A stretch of 50,443 nucleotides of DNA from Hymenobacter sp. HSC-4F20 (lineage in GTDB: Bacteria; Bacteroidota; Bacteroidia; Cytophagales; Hymenobacteraceae): assembly GCF_019599275.1 (NCBI RefSeq), contig NZ_JAHZTD010000009.1:1-50443 (forward strand), written 5' to 3'. Below the pieces are notes generated by a model. The model made no database searches. It was not told the DNA's origin and was given only the letters and a program-made list of their open reading frames with translations. The position numbers and the translations under genes were made by a program. Shown in pieces: positions 41,423 to 50,435 of this stretch (positions are counted from its first letter, which is position 1; each line of letters opens with the position of its first letter).

Positions 41423-43411
41423 TTAGTGCGTCACCTGAATCCGTTCGGAGATGGCGTCCTTGCCTTTCCCGGCGCGTAGGATATAAAGTCCATTGGGTAG
41501 GCTACGTACGTCCAATACCGCTTTACCCTGGGCGCTACGTTGCGTCTTTACTTGATGACCAAAGCTGTCGTACAGCCTTGCCTCAAATGATTCAGCCGAC
41601 GCGCTGGGAACTACACTTGTCGAGTTCGTATCCAACGCATCTACCTGCACCTCCGAACTCACCGGGTTGGAGGCGACTCGGTACGCTGTTCCCAAACTAG
41701 GAGCATAGAAGGCCCAGCGCCCCACTATCGGGCAAGGTGCGTTAATGGAAGTAGCTGTTAGGGTGATGCCTTGCCCTGGCTTCAAAATAAAGTGGGTGCC
41801 GCCGCCGCTGGTTTCCGTCAGATAAAACCCGGGGACGTTCGTGGTGAAATTAAATCGATAAGGCGAATTCAAAAATACGCCGACATCTGCTCCCTGCGGA
41901 TTGGTAATGCCCAGGGATTGATACGTGTTCATCGGGATTTGATTGCTGTAACTGGGGCTGTAACCGCAGTAGTAGTTGCCGGCCACCTCGGCCGCCGGAA
42001 AATCAATCGGCACAGTCGTCGTGCTCGTGCCACACCCGGTGATGGTAACGGTGAAGCTACTGCTGGTGCCGCTGGTAGCCTGCAGCACGAAGGTGGAGGG
42101 GCTGGTCCGGAAGACAGAGACTCCACTACCCGCGGAGATAACGTAGTTGAAGCGCGAGTCGTAGTTGGTGATCTGGTAGTTTTTGGTGGAGGTGCACTGC
42201 GAGGTGCTGGACGTCATGCTAAAGGTCGGCGTGGGGGGAGGCCCCAGCGCGGTGATGATGACTGTACTGGTAGCCGTGCTCTGGTCCGGCAGCGTCACGG
42301 TGAGAGTGAAGGAGGTCGTGCTTGGCACGTTGACGCTCGGATTCAACGTACCGGCAAACACGTACGGACTGCCGGTTACCCGCCAACTGTACGTGGCTCC
42401 GGGGATCGGGCACCCCTCGCCAAGCGTGACGTTAGTTGGGGTACACACCGTCCGGTTTTGCCCAGCAGTCGGGATGCGATACAGGGCTACCTCGTCCACA
42501 TACACGTAGCTTCCCCGGGTGTTGTCGCCATTGATGTAGCCGTAGGCTCCCGCGTCCGATTGAAATTGTCCCACCGTGAGGTATTGCTCCCCTCCGGCGG
42601 CCGTAAATTGGCCGGAAATCCGGTTCCAGCTGGAGGCCGTGATGGCTCCACCCCGGGCGTTGCCTACATTGTTCAGGACACTGGCACTGCCACTCTGTAA
42701 TGTCTGATAGCCGCCGGCACCATTTTGCATGGCAACAGGGCTGGCTGTACAGTTAATACCGAACCCCCGGTTGATCCCATAGGCCGACCACACCGTATTG
42801 GCGGCCCGATAGACGTAGAACTCAGCGTAGTATTGCCCGGCTGTCAAGGACTGCGTTAGCTGCGAGCTGGCATACTCCGCATAGGGCCCTCCATAATACG
42901 AACTGGCTGGCGCTTGAAACAAGCCGATATTTGCCTGGTCCATGTATACCGGATACTGCCCCATCAAAGCGGTATTAGGGTTCACTAAAGCTGCCGCCGC
43001 TGGGTTAGCAGGGTTGGACGCGTTCAGCGCATAATACTCTGGCGTGCCTTCCGTCGGGCTTGACCAACCGGATACTTGGGAAGTCATGGGATTCGAGTCG
43101 GGGTTGTTGCTGGCCCAAGTCCCACCCCCCATATTGTTAATGCGGCTGGGAGCGGCAACTTGGGTTTCGAACCCGCCATTCGTGACCAGATCACAGGCAC
43201 CCCGTTGCGCTACGGAGGTGGCGGCAGGTGCTCCTGCTCTCTGAATGGCGCCAGGCTTCTTGTTGAGTTCCTGCTCTACCTCACGCAATCTGGTGCGGTA
43301 ATAAGCGCGCCAAGCAGGGTCAGCTTCTTGTGCGTGACTAAGCTGGCTGGTAAAGAGTAGACCACCACAAAGCAAAGCGGTGGCCCTTTTGAAAAGGGAT
43401 ACGTGTTTCAT
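41423..43411 (-). CDS. Secreted T9SS-sorted surface protein
   Basis: A 662-aa protein. The start at 43411 opens a clear signal peptide (MKHVSLFKRATALLCGGLLFTSQLSHAQ); upstream in-frame ATGs would bury it. The mature N-terminus has a helical stretch (YYRTRLREVEQELNKKPG). A jelly-roll-like domain follows (DLVTNGGFETQ ... GQYYAEFYVYRAANTVW), then Ig/PKD-like beta domains with CTPTNVTLGEGCPIPGATYSW. The type A C-terminal sorting domain ends LYDSFGHQVKTQRSAQG ... LPNGLYILRAGKG. It would be delivered to the cell surface by the host type IX secretion system. Binding target unknown. Confidence 0.88.
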   Translation of the reverse strand: MKHVSLFKRATALLCGGLLFTSQLSHAQEADPAWRAYYRTRLREVEQELNKKPGAIQRAGAPAATSVAQRGACDLVTNGGFETQVAAPSRINNMGGGTWASNNPDSNPMTSQVSGWSSPTEGTPEYYALNASNPANPAAAALVNPNTALMGQYPVYMDQANIGLFQAPASSYYGGPYAEYASSQLTQSLTAGQYYAEFYVYRAANTVWSAYGINRGFGINCTASPVAMQNGAGGYQTLQSGSASVLNNVGNARGGAITASSWNRISGQFTAAGGEQYLTVGQFQSDAGAYGYINGDNTRGSYVYVDEVALYRIPTAGQNRTVCTPTNVTLGEGCPIPGATYSWRVTGSPYVFAGTLNPSVNVPSTTSFTLTVTLPDQSTATSTVIITALGPPPTPTFSMTSSTSQCTSTKNYQITNYDSRFNYVISAGSGVSVFRTSPSTFVLQATSGTSSSFTVTITGCGTSTTTVPIDFPAAEVAGNYYCGYSPSYSNQIPMNTYQSLGITNPQGADVGVFLNSPYRFNFTTNVPGFYLTETSGGGTHFILKPGQGITLTATSINAPCPIVGRWAFYAPSLGTAYRVASNPVSSEVQVDALDTNSTSVVPSASAESFEARLYDSFGHQVKTQRSAQGKAVLDVRSLPNGLYILRAGKGKDAISERIQVTH

Positions 43412-43558
43412 AATAGAGGAATGATATATGAATGGATAGCTAAACATAGCAGGCTGTGTGCCCCGTATCCAGGTCATTATTAGATAAATAGTGACATATG
43501 GATGCTTGATTTAAAATGCTAAATATGTATAGTAAATATAATGCAGTATATGTGTGAG

Positions 43559-43593
43559 GTATTCCTTATGCATATAATATGCATAAGGAATAC
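43559..43593. promoter_or_regulatory. 35-bp perfect palindrome upstream of parA (candidate parS/operator)
   Basis: Seventeen-base arms beginning GTATTCCTTATGCATAT surround a single central A. It lies 73 bp before the parA start in AT-rich DNA with further GTATAT-type repeats. Partition loci commonly bind their centromere protein to repeats upstream of parA, which also autoregulates the operon. A small palindrome (44818-44841) at the downstream end of the same operon could be a second site. Confidence 0.65.
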
Positions 43594-43666
43594 TTTGTGG
43601 ATAATATTGCAAATACAGAGTATACACATGACCTTCATGGTATGGTTTAACCTTACTATGCAGTGT

Positions 43667-44437
43667 ATGCAGTTGTTGACCTTTGCAAACAGGAAGGGCG
43701 GTGTTGGAAAAAGTACCAGCGTATGGGCTGTAGCCCATTGCTTGGCGAATGCCGGAAGCCGGGTGCTTATGGTTGATTGCGACCCACAACGCAATCTGAC
43801 GATGTGCTTGCCGCAGGTAGCGAAGGACAAGTCCTTAACTCAAATAGCCGAAGGTTCCTCCTCGTTGGCCGAGATGATGCAGCCAGTAGGGGAACGCCTG
43901 TGGCTGGTAGCTGCTACGGAGTCTTTGACAGCTGCTGAAAAAGTGCTGGGTGCGGACATGGCGTACCCCATGTTGTTTCGCAACGCACTCGACGGACTAG
44001 AGGAGATGATAGACTACGTCCTATTCGATACCAGCCCTTCCCCTAACTCCCCATTGGCGTTAGCGGCAATGACTGCCTCAACCTACGTATTCATACCGGT
44101 ACAGCCGGAATACTTTGCTTACGAGGGGCTGCAAAGTTTGCTTGATATCGTAGGGCGTATTCAGAAGAACTACAACCCAGGCCTGCGGGTAGGCGGGTTG
44201 TTCCTGACGAAATATTCTCCTTCCTACCGGCGTAGCCTACACCACGAGTTCGTTGCGATGATGAAGGAGCACCCAGAGCTGGGCCCGTTGGTCATGCAGA
44301 CCACTATCCGGGAGAATGTGTCGGTAGCAGAAGCCCAGGTGCAGCGTCAAAGCTTGTACGAGTGGGCCCGGCATAGTAATGCCCTGCAGGACTACGAAGC
44401 GCTGACACAGGAAATACGCAAAATGTCTACCTTATAA
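43667..44437 (+). CDS. parA: ParA-family partition ATPase
   Basis: A 256-aa protein that segregates plasmid copies with its DNA-bound partner. The start at 43667 is taken because MQLLTFANRKGGVGKST puts the deviant Walker A motif (KGGVGKST) at residues 10-17, as in ParA/Soj proteins. Upstream in-frame ATGs at 43541 and 43658 would translate promoter DNA. Walker A' is VDCDPQRNLT and the Walker B region is VLFDTSPSPNS, then VFIPVQPEYFAYEGL. No N-terminal helix-turn-helix is present, so this is a short Ib-like ParA that relies on a separate small partner, here the next gene (34 bp downstream). Confidence 0.93.
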   Translation: MQLLTFANRKGGVGKSTSVWAVAHCLANAGSRVLMVDCDPQRNLTMCLPQVAKDKSLTQIAEGSSSLAEMMQPVGERLWLVAATESLTAAEKVLGADMAYPMLFRNALDGLEEMIDYVLFDTSPSPNSPLALAAMTASTYVFIPVQPEYFAYEGLQSLLDIVGRIQKNYNPGLRVGGLFLTKYSPSYRRSLHHEFVAMMKEHPELGPLVMQTTIRENVSVAEAQVQRQSLYEWARHSNALQDYEALTQEIRKMSTL

Positions 44438-44471
44438 ACATCATCTGCATTACCCATACAAGCTGTATCAT

Positions 44472-44807
44472 ATGGCTGCTAAATCCAAATTCGGGCTTAC
44501 CAAGCTAGTTTCCAACACCGCTGAGAATCCGGACGACCTGTTGCTAGGAACGGCAACACCCAAATCAGCCCCCACTACGTCGACTCCCGTTGAGCAGCCA
44601 GTAGAGGAGAGGACCCGGTTCACTAATACACTGCCTACCGAGGTCTTTCGCCAACTACACCAACTCTCGTTCTGGTCACGCGAGGATATGAGCACCATTC
44701 TGGAAGAGGCCTTGCTTGCGCACTTCGAGAAAAACCCGGATGCTGGCAAGCCACTCCCGGAAAAAGAACGTGTGAAGCGGAAGCTCCCTCCGTACCCAGG
44801 TACATAG
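44472..44807 (+). CDS. Small centromere-binding partner of ParA (RHH-like)
   Basis: A 111-aa protein with a disordered Ser/Thr/Pro N-terminal half. The C-terminal half is compatible with a ribbon-helix-helix fold: TRFTNTLPTEVFRQLHQLS, then REDMSTILEEALLAHFEKN. Type Ib partition systems pair a short ParA with such a small DNA-binding protein. Position directly after parA supports this. The closing tail is basic (KERVKRKLPPYPG). Not a canonical ParB: no ParB nuclease/CTPase box is present. Confidence 0.7.
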   Translation: MAAKSKFGLTKLVSNTAENPDDLLLGTATPKSAPTTSTPVEQPVEERTRFTNTLPTEVFRQLHQLSFWSREDMSTILEEALLAHFEKNPDAGKPLPEKERVKRKLPPYPGT

Positions 44808-44817
44808 CTGATATTCA

Positions 44818-44841
44818 GCACGTAATACGCATATTATGTGC
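44818..44841. promoter_or_regulatory. Imperfect dyad downstream of the partition genes
   Basis: GCACGTAATA and TATTATGTGC flank CGCA with one mismatch in ten. Not followed by a T-tract, so a protein-binding site (centromere or copy-control) is more likely than a terminator. Confidence 0.45.
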
Positions 44842-44928
44842 CGTTTACAAAGGTGTAAAATGGTAAAAAAATCGCGGCGAAAATTCTTGAGTTGTACTAA
44901 TTTTTACCTGCAAGAATACTTTGATTTC

Positions 44929-45144
44929 ATGCCTACAAAATCGCCCTAAGCAAGCTAGCTTTTTACATATACTATATTAGTAATTACGGAGGCCGTAACT
45001 TATTGTCTTTGTGTGGTCTAAAGGGATACATGCCTACAAAATCGCCCTCTTATGCCTACAAAATCGACGTTTGATGCCTACAAAATCGCCCTTTCACGCC
45101 TACAAAATCGCCCGGTTGCGCTGCTTATGCCTACAAAATCGCCC
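44929..45144 (+). repeat. Plasmid origin iterons (Rep_3 type)
   Basis: The 18-mer ATGCCTACAAAATCGCCC starts at 44929, 45030, 45052 (ends GACG), 45074, 45096 (second base C) and 45127, with a seventh copy at 45865 inside the Rep gene. Copies two to five are exactly 22 bp apart, two helical turns, the usual geometry for monomeric Rep binding. An AT-rich tract with a TTACGG-AGG-CCGTAA dyad (44984-44998) lies between copies one and two. The repeats themselves contain ATG and overlap the Rep start, so Rep binding would also repress its own gene. Confidence 0.93.
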
Positions 45145-46344
45145 TTGATTCCGGCTATCGACAAAACGGTTGCGCAACACAACGCGCTGATCAACGCGCG
45201 CTTCAGTTTTGTACCGCTGGAGATGCGCTTGTTTATCTCTCTGCTTACCCGTATTGAGCCGGGAGATGCGCAGTTTCGGGAGCATTTCGTACCCATGGCC
45301 GAGATCATTCACGAGCGCACGGGCGGCTCAGCTTACGAAGAGGTGAAACAGATGTGCAACAACATTACCTCCCGTCGCCTCTACATTGAAAAGCTGGTAG
45401 ATACGCAACAGGGCACGCGAAAACGCAGCAAGAAACCGGACTTCGAGTTCATTCCACTCATGGCCAAGGCGGCCTACGAAAGCGATCGGGGAGGGGTAGT
45501 AGCCTCCTTTAACCCCTTGATTATGCCCTACCTACTCCAACTGAGGGAGAGCGGCAACTTTACCTTGGCGCAGCTGGAGCAACTCAATAAGCTCAAGAGC
45601 TTCTACTCCTACCGCATCTACTGGCTGCTGAAGGAGTACGCTACCTTCAAGGAACGGACGATTACCGTTGCCCAGCTGCGTTTCCTGCTGGATCTGCAAG
45701 AGGGTGAATACCCACGCTTCAATAATCTGCGCACCCGTATCCTGGACAAGGCGCAGACGGAGATGCAGCAGACGGATATGTCCTTTACCTATGAGTTACA
45801 GAAGCAGGGTAAGGCGGTGTCAGAGGTAAAGTTCCTGTTAGGTGCTCCCCAGGCGGAGCAAGTCATGCCTACAAAATCGCCCTCAAGTGAAGTACCGGCT
45901 TGGACGCGAACCTTAGCCGAGATAGGAGTGGGGGAGAGGAGCTTAGCAGTGGTTAGTCAGCAGCTTGAGGCAGGAGAGTATGATGTAGACTATATCGCCT
46001 ACGTGGTGCGTATCGTCGAAGGGCAATTCCGTAAGGGCAAGATCAAAAAGCCCGCCGGAGCTATTTACAAAGCCTTGATCGAGAAATACCTCTATGCTGA
46101 CTACCAGCAGGCGAAAGCGGCGGTAGAAACAAAGAAGAACCCTCAGGGACAAGCAGCCGGCAAAGGCATCGAAGTTGCTTTACGCCTGAGCGAGGCGCAA
46201 GAGATGTATGACAACCCCGGGCCCTATGCCCAACGCCAGAAACGGGCCGCCACCTTTGAGCAGCATCTGTATCAAGTGTATCTGCAGGACGGGTTTGCTG
46301 TCGAGCAGCGGGGTGGAGAGGACTGGCTAGTGAAGCGAGAGTAG
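45127..46344 (+). CDS. Rep_3-family plasmid replication initiator
   Basis: A 405-aa initiator. The start at 45127 is chosen because the family-like region begins soon after (QHNALINARFSFVPLEMRLFISLLTRI); an in-frame ATG at 45052 would add 25 residues encoded by iterons. Two winged-helix domains are expected: WH1 around residues 20-140 (HFVPMAEIIHERTG, EVKQMCNNITSRRLYIE) and WH2 around 140-240 (LEQLNKLKSFYSYRIYWLLKEYATFKERTITVAQLRFLLDL). An additional C-terminal part of about 150 residues carries an internal iteron-encoded MPTKS near residue 247. Rep_3 proteins bind iterons and open the origin for theta replication. This is the main replicon gene. Confidence 0.92.
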   Translation: MPTKSPLIPAIDKTVAQHNALINARFSFVPLEMRLFISLLTRIEPGDAQFREHFVPMAEIIHERTGGSAYEEVKQMCNNITSRRLYIEKLVDTQQGTRKRSKKPDFEFIPLMAKAAYESDRGGVVASFNPLIMPYLLQLRESGNFTLAQLEQLNKLKSFYSYRIYWLLKEYATFKERTITVAQLRFLLDLQEGEYPRFNNLRTRILDKAQTEMQQTDMSFTYELQKQGKAVSEVKFLLGAPQAEQVMPTKSPSSEVPAWTRTLAEIGVGERSLAVVSQQLEAGEYDVDYIAYVVRIVEGQFRKGKIKKPAGAIYKALIEKYLYADYQQAKAAVETKKNPQGQAAGKGIEVALRLSEAQEMYDNPGPYAQRQKRAATFEQHLYQVYLQDGFAVEQRGGEDWLVKRE

Positions 46345-46874
46345 TATAGACTACAGGCTAGCATAGCAACCACTAGACGAGAGCTTTCGAAAGGGTCTGG
46401 AGGTACACAGTATTCTACCTGTGTGCTTCCAGAGCTATTCTCATTACTGGGACTATCGCCTTAAACGTAGATAAGGTCAATGAAGCTTTCTATAACGGTG
46501 CAGTTGAAAAGAGTAAATGCGGTATGGAGCTTTCAATGTAATTATAAACATTTTTCCGGTCAATAGCCCTGGGCATCTGTCCACGTACAGGATTTTGTCT
46601 AATCTCTATTAATTGTATCAGTTCTCTACTTCCTTATGAAATCAATTGTTTTGATAGGATGCAAATGAACTTGTCCTGCTATAGTCCAAAAAATAAAAGC
46701 AGAAGCTGTCTGGTGCTAAGACATTATAAATCGCTCATTTTTCTCTAGTATTGTCACCATATTCCGCCCGATTCTACGCGAGCGAATAGATTAATCATTG
46801 CATTACTATTTGTCTAGGTAGGCGTACCGGCAGTCTCTTTTATCTACTTGCTTTCCGCAAACACCTCTATTCCT
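46345..46874. other. Intergenic region between rep and the Rhs operon
   Basis: About 530 AT-rich bases without a credible gene. A hairpin at 46396-46433 (TCTGGA ... CACAG with CTGTG ... TCCAGA) lies just after rep and may be its terminator, although no T-tract follows. The Rhs operon promoter must lie in the right half; I cannot fix a -7/-33 pair. Confidence 0.5.
46396..46433 (+). terminator. Hairpin downstream of rep
   Basis: The stem pairs TCTGGA (46396-46401) with TCCAGA (46428-46433) and ACACAG with CTGTGT, with small internal mismatches. There is no U-tract, so termination is only suggested by location 52 bp after the rep stop. Confidence 0.4.
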
Positions 46875-49800
46875 ATGCGCTCCCGCGCCCTTCTTTTGGC
46901 TTGGCTGCTACTTGCTAGCCTACGCGCCATTTCCCAATCAACTAGCCCCACAACCTCCTTCTTGCCGCACGTACCCCCGGCCCCTACCACCGCGGCTTTA
47001 GAACGCTATGCGCTTATGCCCGTGAATGAGGCAGCCGGTACGCCCAGCGTTTCTATACCCCTGTATCAGGTGCGTAGCGGCTCGCTCTCTGTGCCCATTT
47101 CGCTGAGTTATCATGCTTCGGGCGTACGCGTCAGTGATGGGGCTTCTTGGGCGGGGTTAGGGTGGAGCTTGCAGGCGGGCGGCGCCATTACCCGCATTGT
47201 GCGCGGGGCACCCGACGATGGTCCCCAAGGCTTCGAACACTACGCCGACCTAGTGCCCTATATGCGAGATATCGGCATAGCCACTCACGGCGGCTTTCTA
47301 GACCGAGTGGCGAAGAATGAACTTGACTACCAGCCGGATCTGTATACGTTCACGATGCTGGGACAGTCCGGCAGCTTCCAGCTAGGAAATGACAAGCAAT
47401 TTCACACGCTTCCTTTGCAGCCCTTGCATATTCAGCGGCGGGATTCAGCATTCGAACTGACGGATGCCAGTGGAACGCGTTACTACTTCCGGAGCCCAGA
47501 GTACATGTTCGTACGGGGTAAAGCACCTATTAGCTATCAATCGGCCTGGTACCTGAACCAGATTATCTCGGCAGACCGAGCCGACACGATCCGGTTTACT
47601 TATGAATCGCGTGGCCTGCAACAACGATCTATTTCGCAGCAACAAACCTTTGTGACGGAGATACGCACGGATGGGTCATCACATTTGGATCGAAACCCTA
47701 CAGAGTCGTTTGATGAAACGTCTTCGATTTCCAGTCAGCAAACGCTGAAAGTGCGGCATATTTATTTTCGCGGGGGAGTGATCGACGTGGCTACGGATGC
47801 CAGCCGGCGCGATATTCCAGGGGACATGCGCCTGGTATCTCTGACAGTACTGTCGGCTTCCCGTCGCGATACACTGCAGCATGTACGGCTATTTCACTCG
47901 TATTTCGGCGGTGACAAACTAGGGGATGATGCCCGCTTGCGTCTTGATTCTGTACGCACGCAGGCCTCCGGGCTGCGTTATCCGGCCTATGTGCTCACGT
48001 ATAATCAACAACCGCTGCCTAACCGACTAACCGGAGCTCGGGACCATTGGGGTTATACGAATGGGGCTGCGCAGCCTATCTCACCTAAGAACACTCCTCT
48101 ACACATCCCTACAACGCTGGTTGGCCGGTATTTTAGCACGAGTCCCTACGTATACTCAGGAGCGGACCGGGAGCCGAATCCCAAGTTCGTGCAGGCCGGC
48201 TTGCTTACTCAGATTCGTTATCCGACAGGGGGCTACCAAAAGCTAGTCTACGAACCTAACACTGTAGCTAAGCGCTATACTGTACCTACGCCCGTGACAA
48301 CGGTCGAGCTGCAAGGAAATGGTCCCGGTGATTATGCAGAGGATCAACTGTGCCAAAGCAAGTTTCAAACGCTTACAATAACGGAAGAAGCGCCTATTGG
48401 AACGTATAGTTTGTATGCCTCCCACCCTCTTACAACGGAGGGCCGAGGGCACCACAACGCCGTAGCTACTATCACGGATATTACCCCTGGATATAGCCAG
48501 ACCGTTGTCACGACTATAACGACGCAGTTTGGGACGACGGCTACTTGGGCGGGGCAGGGCGGTATTCCTTGGAAGAAAGATCATGTTTATCAAGTAGAAC
48601 TGCGAGTTTGTGGTAGTGCATCGGCACGCCTAGTACTGACACATCAGTCCGGAGTTCGGCTAGATGCCTATCGAAACGAGGTAATAGGTGGCGTACGGAT
48701 ACGAGAGCTACATCTGCAGCCTGCACCACAACAACCCCTGTCCATCAAGCGCTACTATTACCAAGCTCCAGGCTCGACGTTAAGCAGTGGCTATCTGGTT
48801 GGCAAATCTGTGCCCCTATATAGCCGCCAGCAAATTACGCGGGTACGCGGGGTATTTAATAACTGTAGTGACTGCGGCATGGGTGGTCCGCCACCGCCAC
48901 CAGTTGACATCGTATATACCGTACTCAGCTCTAATTCCTACACAGAATTGTCGGGCAGTGACCGGGTAGCAGGATACTACGTCGTGCAGGTAGTGGATAG
49001 CTCCAGTACGGGCGAAACGGCTGGTCGTACGATCAGTTGGTATGGAAGTATGAGTGATGATGGTGGAGGCTGGAATCCACCTGTTCCACAAATCAGCAAT
49101 AGTTGGCAACGAGACCACCTGCTACGGCAGGACGTCTATACAACTGAGCGGACGGGACAGCAGTTAGTTTCCCGTCTGGAAAACGAATACAAAGTATCGA
49201 CTGACTCCGTACAGATCATGGGCTTCAGTGCAGGCCTTAACGCAACCATCACCTACGACCCCTTCTCCACCGCTGAACGAGATGGCGTGTATGCTTACGG
49301 GTGGGAGAAGACTCGGCAGACGATTGGCTGGCAAGCTCTACATCGGACTAAACGCTATCAGTACAACATACGAGACACAACCAGCTACCACCTGAGTACG
49401 ACCTCCTACCAGTATGCTAACCCTCGCCATCAGCAACCGACCCTAGTCGAAACCACTGTATCGGGCGAAGTGCGCCAGCAGCGGACTCGCTACGCAGCGG
49501 ACTACGATACGGCGCAAGTGAGTAGTAGTGAGGCGCTAGCAATCCGGCAATGGCTGCGCAATCATCAGGTAAGTCAAGTCTTGGAACAGACAACCTTACG
49601 AATCCGTGGTACCGACACGCTCGTCACGCAAGGTAGTCTGCTCCTGCCACGTATTCTCTCACCAGGGATAGTAGTACCCAACCAGCAACTGGCCCTGCGC
49701 TTGGCGGCCCCGATTTCCGTAAAGAATTTTACCTTTTCCGCCATCCGACAGGGGGCGTTAACTTACGCGACTGCCTATCAGCCCGAGTTGATCGTAGACC

Positions 49801-50435
49801 ACTATGATACGCAGGCGCGCATCACTCAAGCCCACACTCCGCGCGGGGTCAGTACTAGTTACCTCTGGGATCAGTTCAGCGGGCAACTCCTAGCTGAAGG
49901 TAAAGCCTTGTCGTTAGATCAATTAGCCTTCAGTAGCTTCGAGCCGGGTGCATCGGGCAGTTGGACATTTACCGAGGCTGGCCGCGTGCCTGGAGGTCTA
50001 AGTGGGGAGTGGTCCTATGACTTGGCTGCTGGTCGCGAGTTAACGCGCGCAGGTCTAGCGCCAGGCATCTATCAACTCAGTTTCTGGGCAATGGGGGTGC
50101 CGACCATAGTGGCTGATCAGACCACACAGTTCTTGTCTGCCCCCGTTGCCCGCCACGGCAATTGGGCACTCTATCAGGTTCGCGTTCCGATTCGCAGTTC
50201 GATACGTCTCAATAGTCAGGGAACAAGCGTGCGGGTGGATGAGGTGCGGCTGCACTTGGTCGGCAGCCAATTGGCGACCTACACCTACCGACATTTGGTA
50301 GGCTTAAGTTCCCAAACGGGCCCAGACGGACGCACGCTCTTTTATGAATACGACGCGCTAGGCCGTTTGCAACGCGTGCGTGACGAGCAAGGAAGAATCT
50401 TATCCGAAAACGAGTACCGCTACGCTCGCCCCTAA
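46875..50435 (+). CDS. Secreted Rhs/YD-repeat protein, first gene of the Rhs pair
   Basis: A 1186-aa protein. The start at 46875 gives a signal peptide (MRSRALLLAWLLLASLRAISQ). The N-terminal region has a SpvB/TcB-like opening (AGTPSVSIPLYQVRSGSLSVPISLSYHASGVRVSDGASWAGLGWSL) that forms the start of the Rhs shell. The middle is long and beta-rich with a cysteine pair and a proline run (NCSDCGMGGPPPPPVD). The C-terminus has YD repeats (YLWDQFSGQL, and YEYDALGRLQRVRDEQGRIL) but no Rhs core and no toxin. The gene ends at 119 in the repeated left end. Forty-three bases later the toxin-bearing Rhs gene begins. It probably supplies part of a shared Rhs cage or an export/assembly partner. Confidence 0.88.
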   Translation: MRSRALLLAWLLLASLRAISQSTSPTTSFLPHVPPAPTTAALERYALMPVNEAAGTPSVSIPLYQVRSGSLSVPISLSYHASGVRVSDGASWAGLGWSLQAGGAITRIVRGAPDDGPQGFEHYADLVPYMRDIGIATHGGFLDRVAKNELDYQPDLYTFTMLGQSGSFQLGNDKQFHTLPLQPLHIQRRDSAFELTDASGTRYYFRSPEYMFVRGKAPISYQSAWYLNQIISADRADTIRFTYESRGLQQRSISQQQTFVTEIRTDGSSHLDRNPTESFDETSSISSQQTLKVRHIYFRGGVIDVATDASRRDIPGDMRLVSLTVLSASRRDTLQHVRLFHSYFGGDKLGDDARLRLDSVRTQASGLRYPAYVLTYNQQPLPNRLTGARDHWGYTNGAAQPISPKNTPLHIPTTLVGRYFSTSPYVYSGADREPNPKFVQAGLLTQIRYPTGGYQKLVYEPNTVAKRYTVPTPVTTVELQGNGPGDYAEDQLCQSKFQTLTITEEAPIGTYSLYASHPLTTEGRGHHNAVATITDITPGYSQTVVTTITTQFGTTATWAGQGGIPWKKDHVYQVELRVCGSASARLVLTHQSGVRLDAYRNEVIGGVRIRELHLQPAPQQPLSIKRYYYQAPGSTLSSGYLVGKSVPLYSRQQITRVRGVFNNCSDCGMGGPPPPPVDIVYTVLSSNSYTELSGSDRVAGYYVVQVVDSSSTGETAGRTISWYGSMSDDGGGWNPPVPQISNSWQRDHLLRQDVYTTERTGQQLVSRLENEYKVSTDSVQIMGFSAGLNATITYDPFSTAERDGVYAYGWEKTRQTIGWQALHRTKRYQYNIRDTTSYHLSTTSYQYANPRHQQPTLVETTVSGEVRQQRTRYAADYDTAQVSSSEALAIRQWLRNHQVSQVLEQTTLRIRGTDTLVTQGSLLLPRILSPGIVVPNQQLALRLAAPISVKNFTFSAIRQGALTYATAYQPELIVDHYDTQARITQAHTPRGVSTSYLWDQFSGQLLAEGKALSLDQLAFSSFEPGASGSWTFTEAGRVPGGLSGEWSYDLAAGRELTRAGLAPGIYQLSFWAMGVPTIVADQTTQFLSAPVARHGNWALYQVRVPIRSSIRLNSQGTSVRVDEVRLHLVGSQLATYTYRHLVGLSSQTGPDGRTLFYEYDALGRLQRVRDEQGRILSENEYRYARP

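Noticed and set aside
44929..45144. CRISPR array or tandem gene repeats at the Rep start
   Set aside because: The 18-mers at 22-bp steps next to a Rep_3 gene are classical plasmid iterons.
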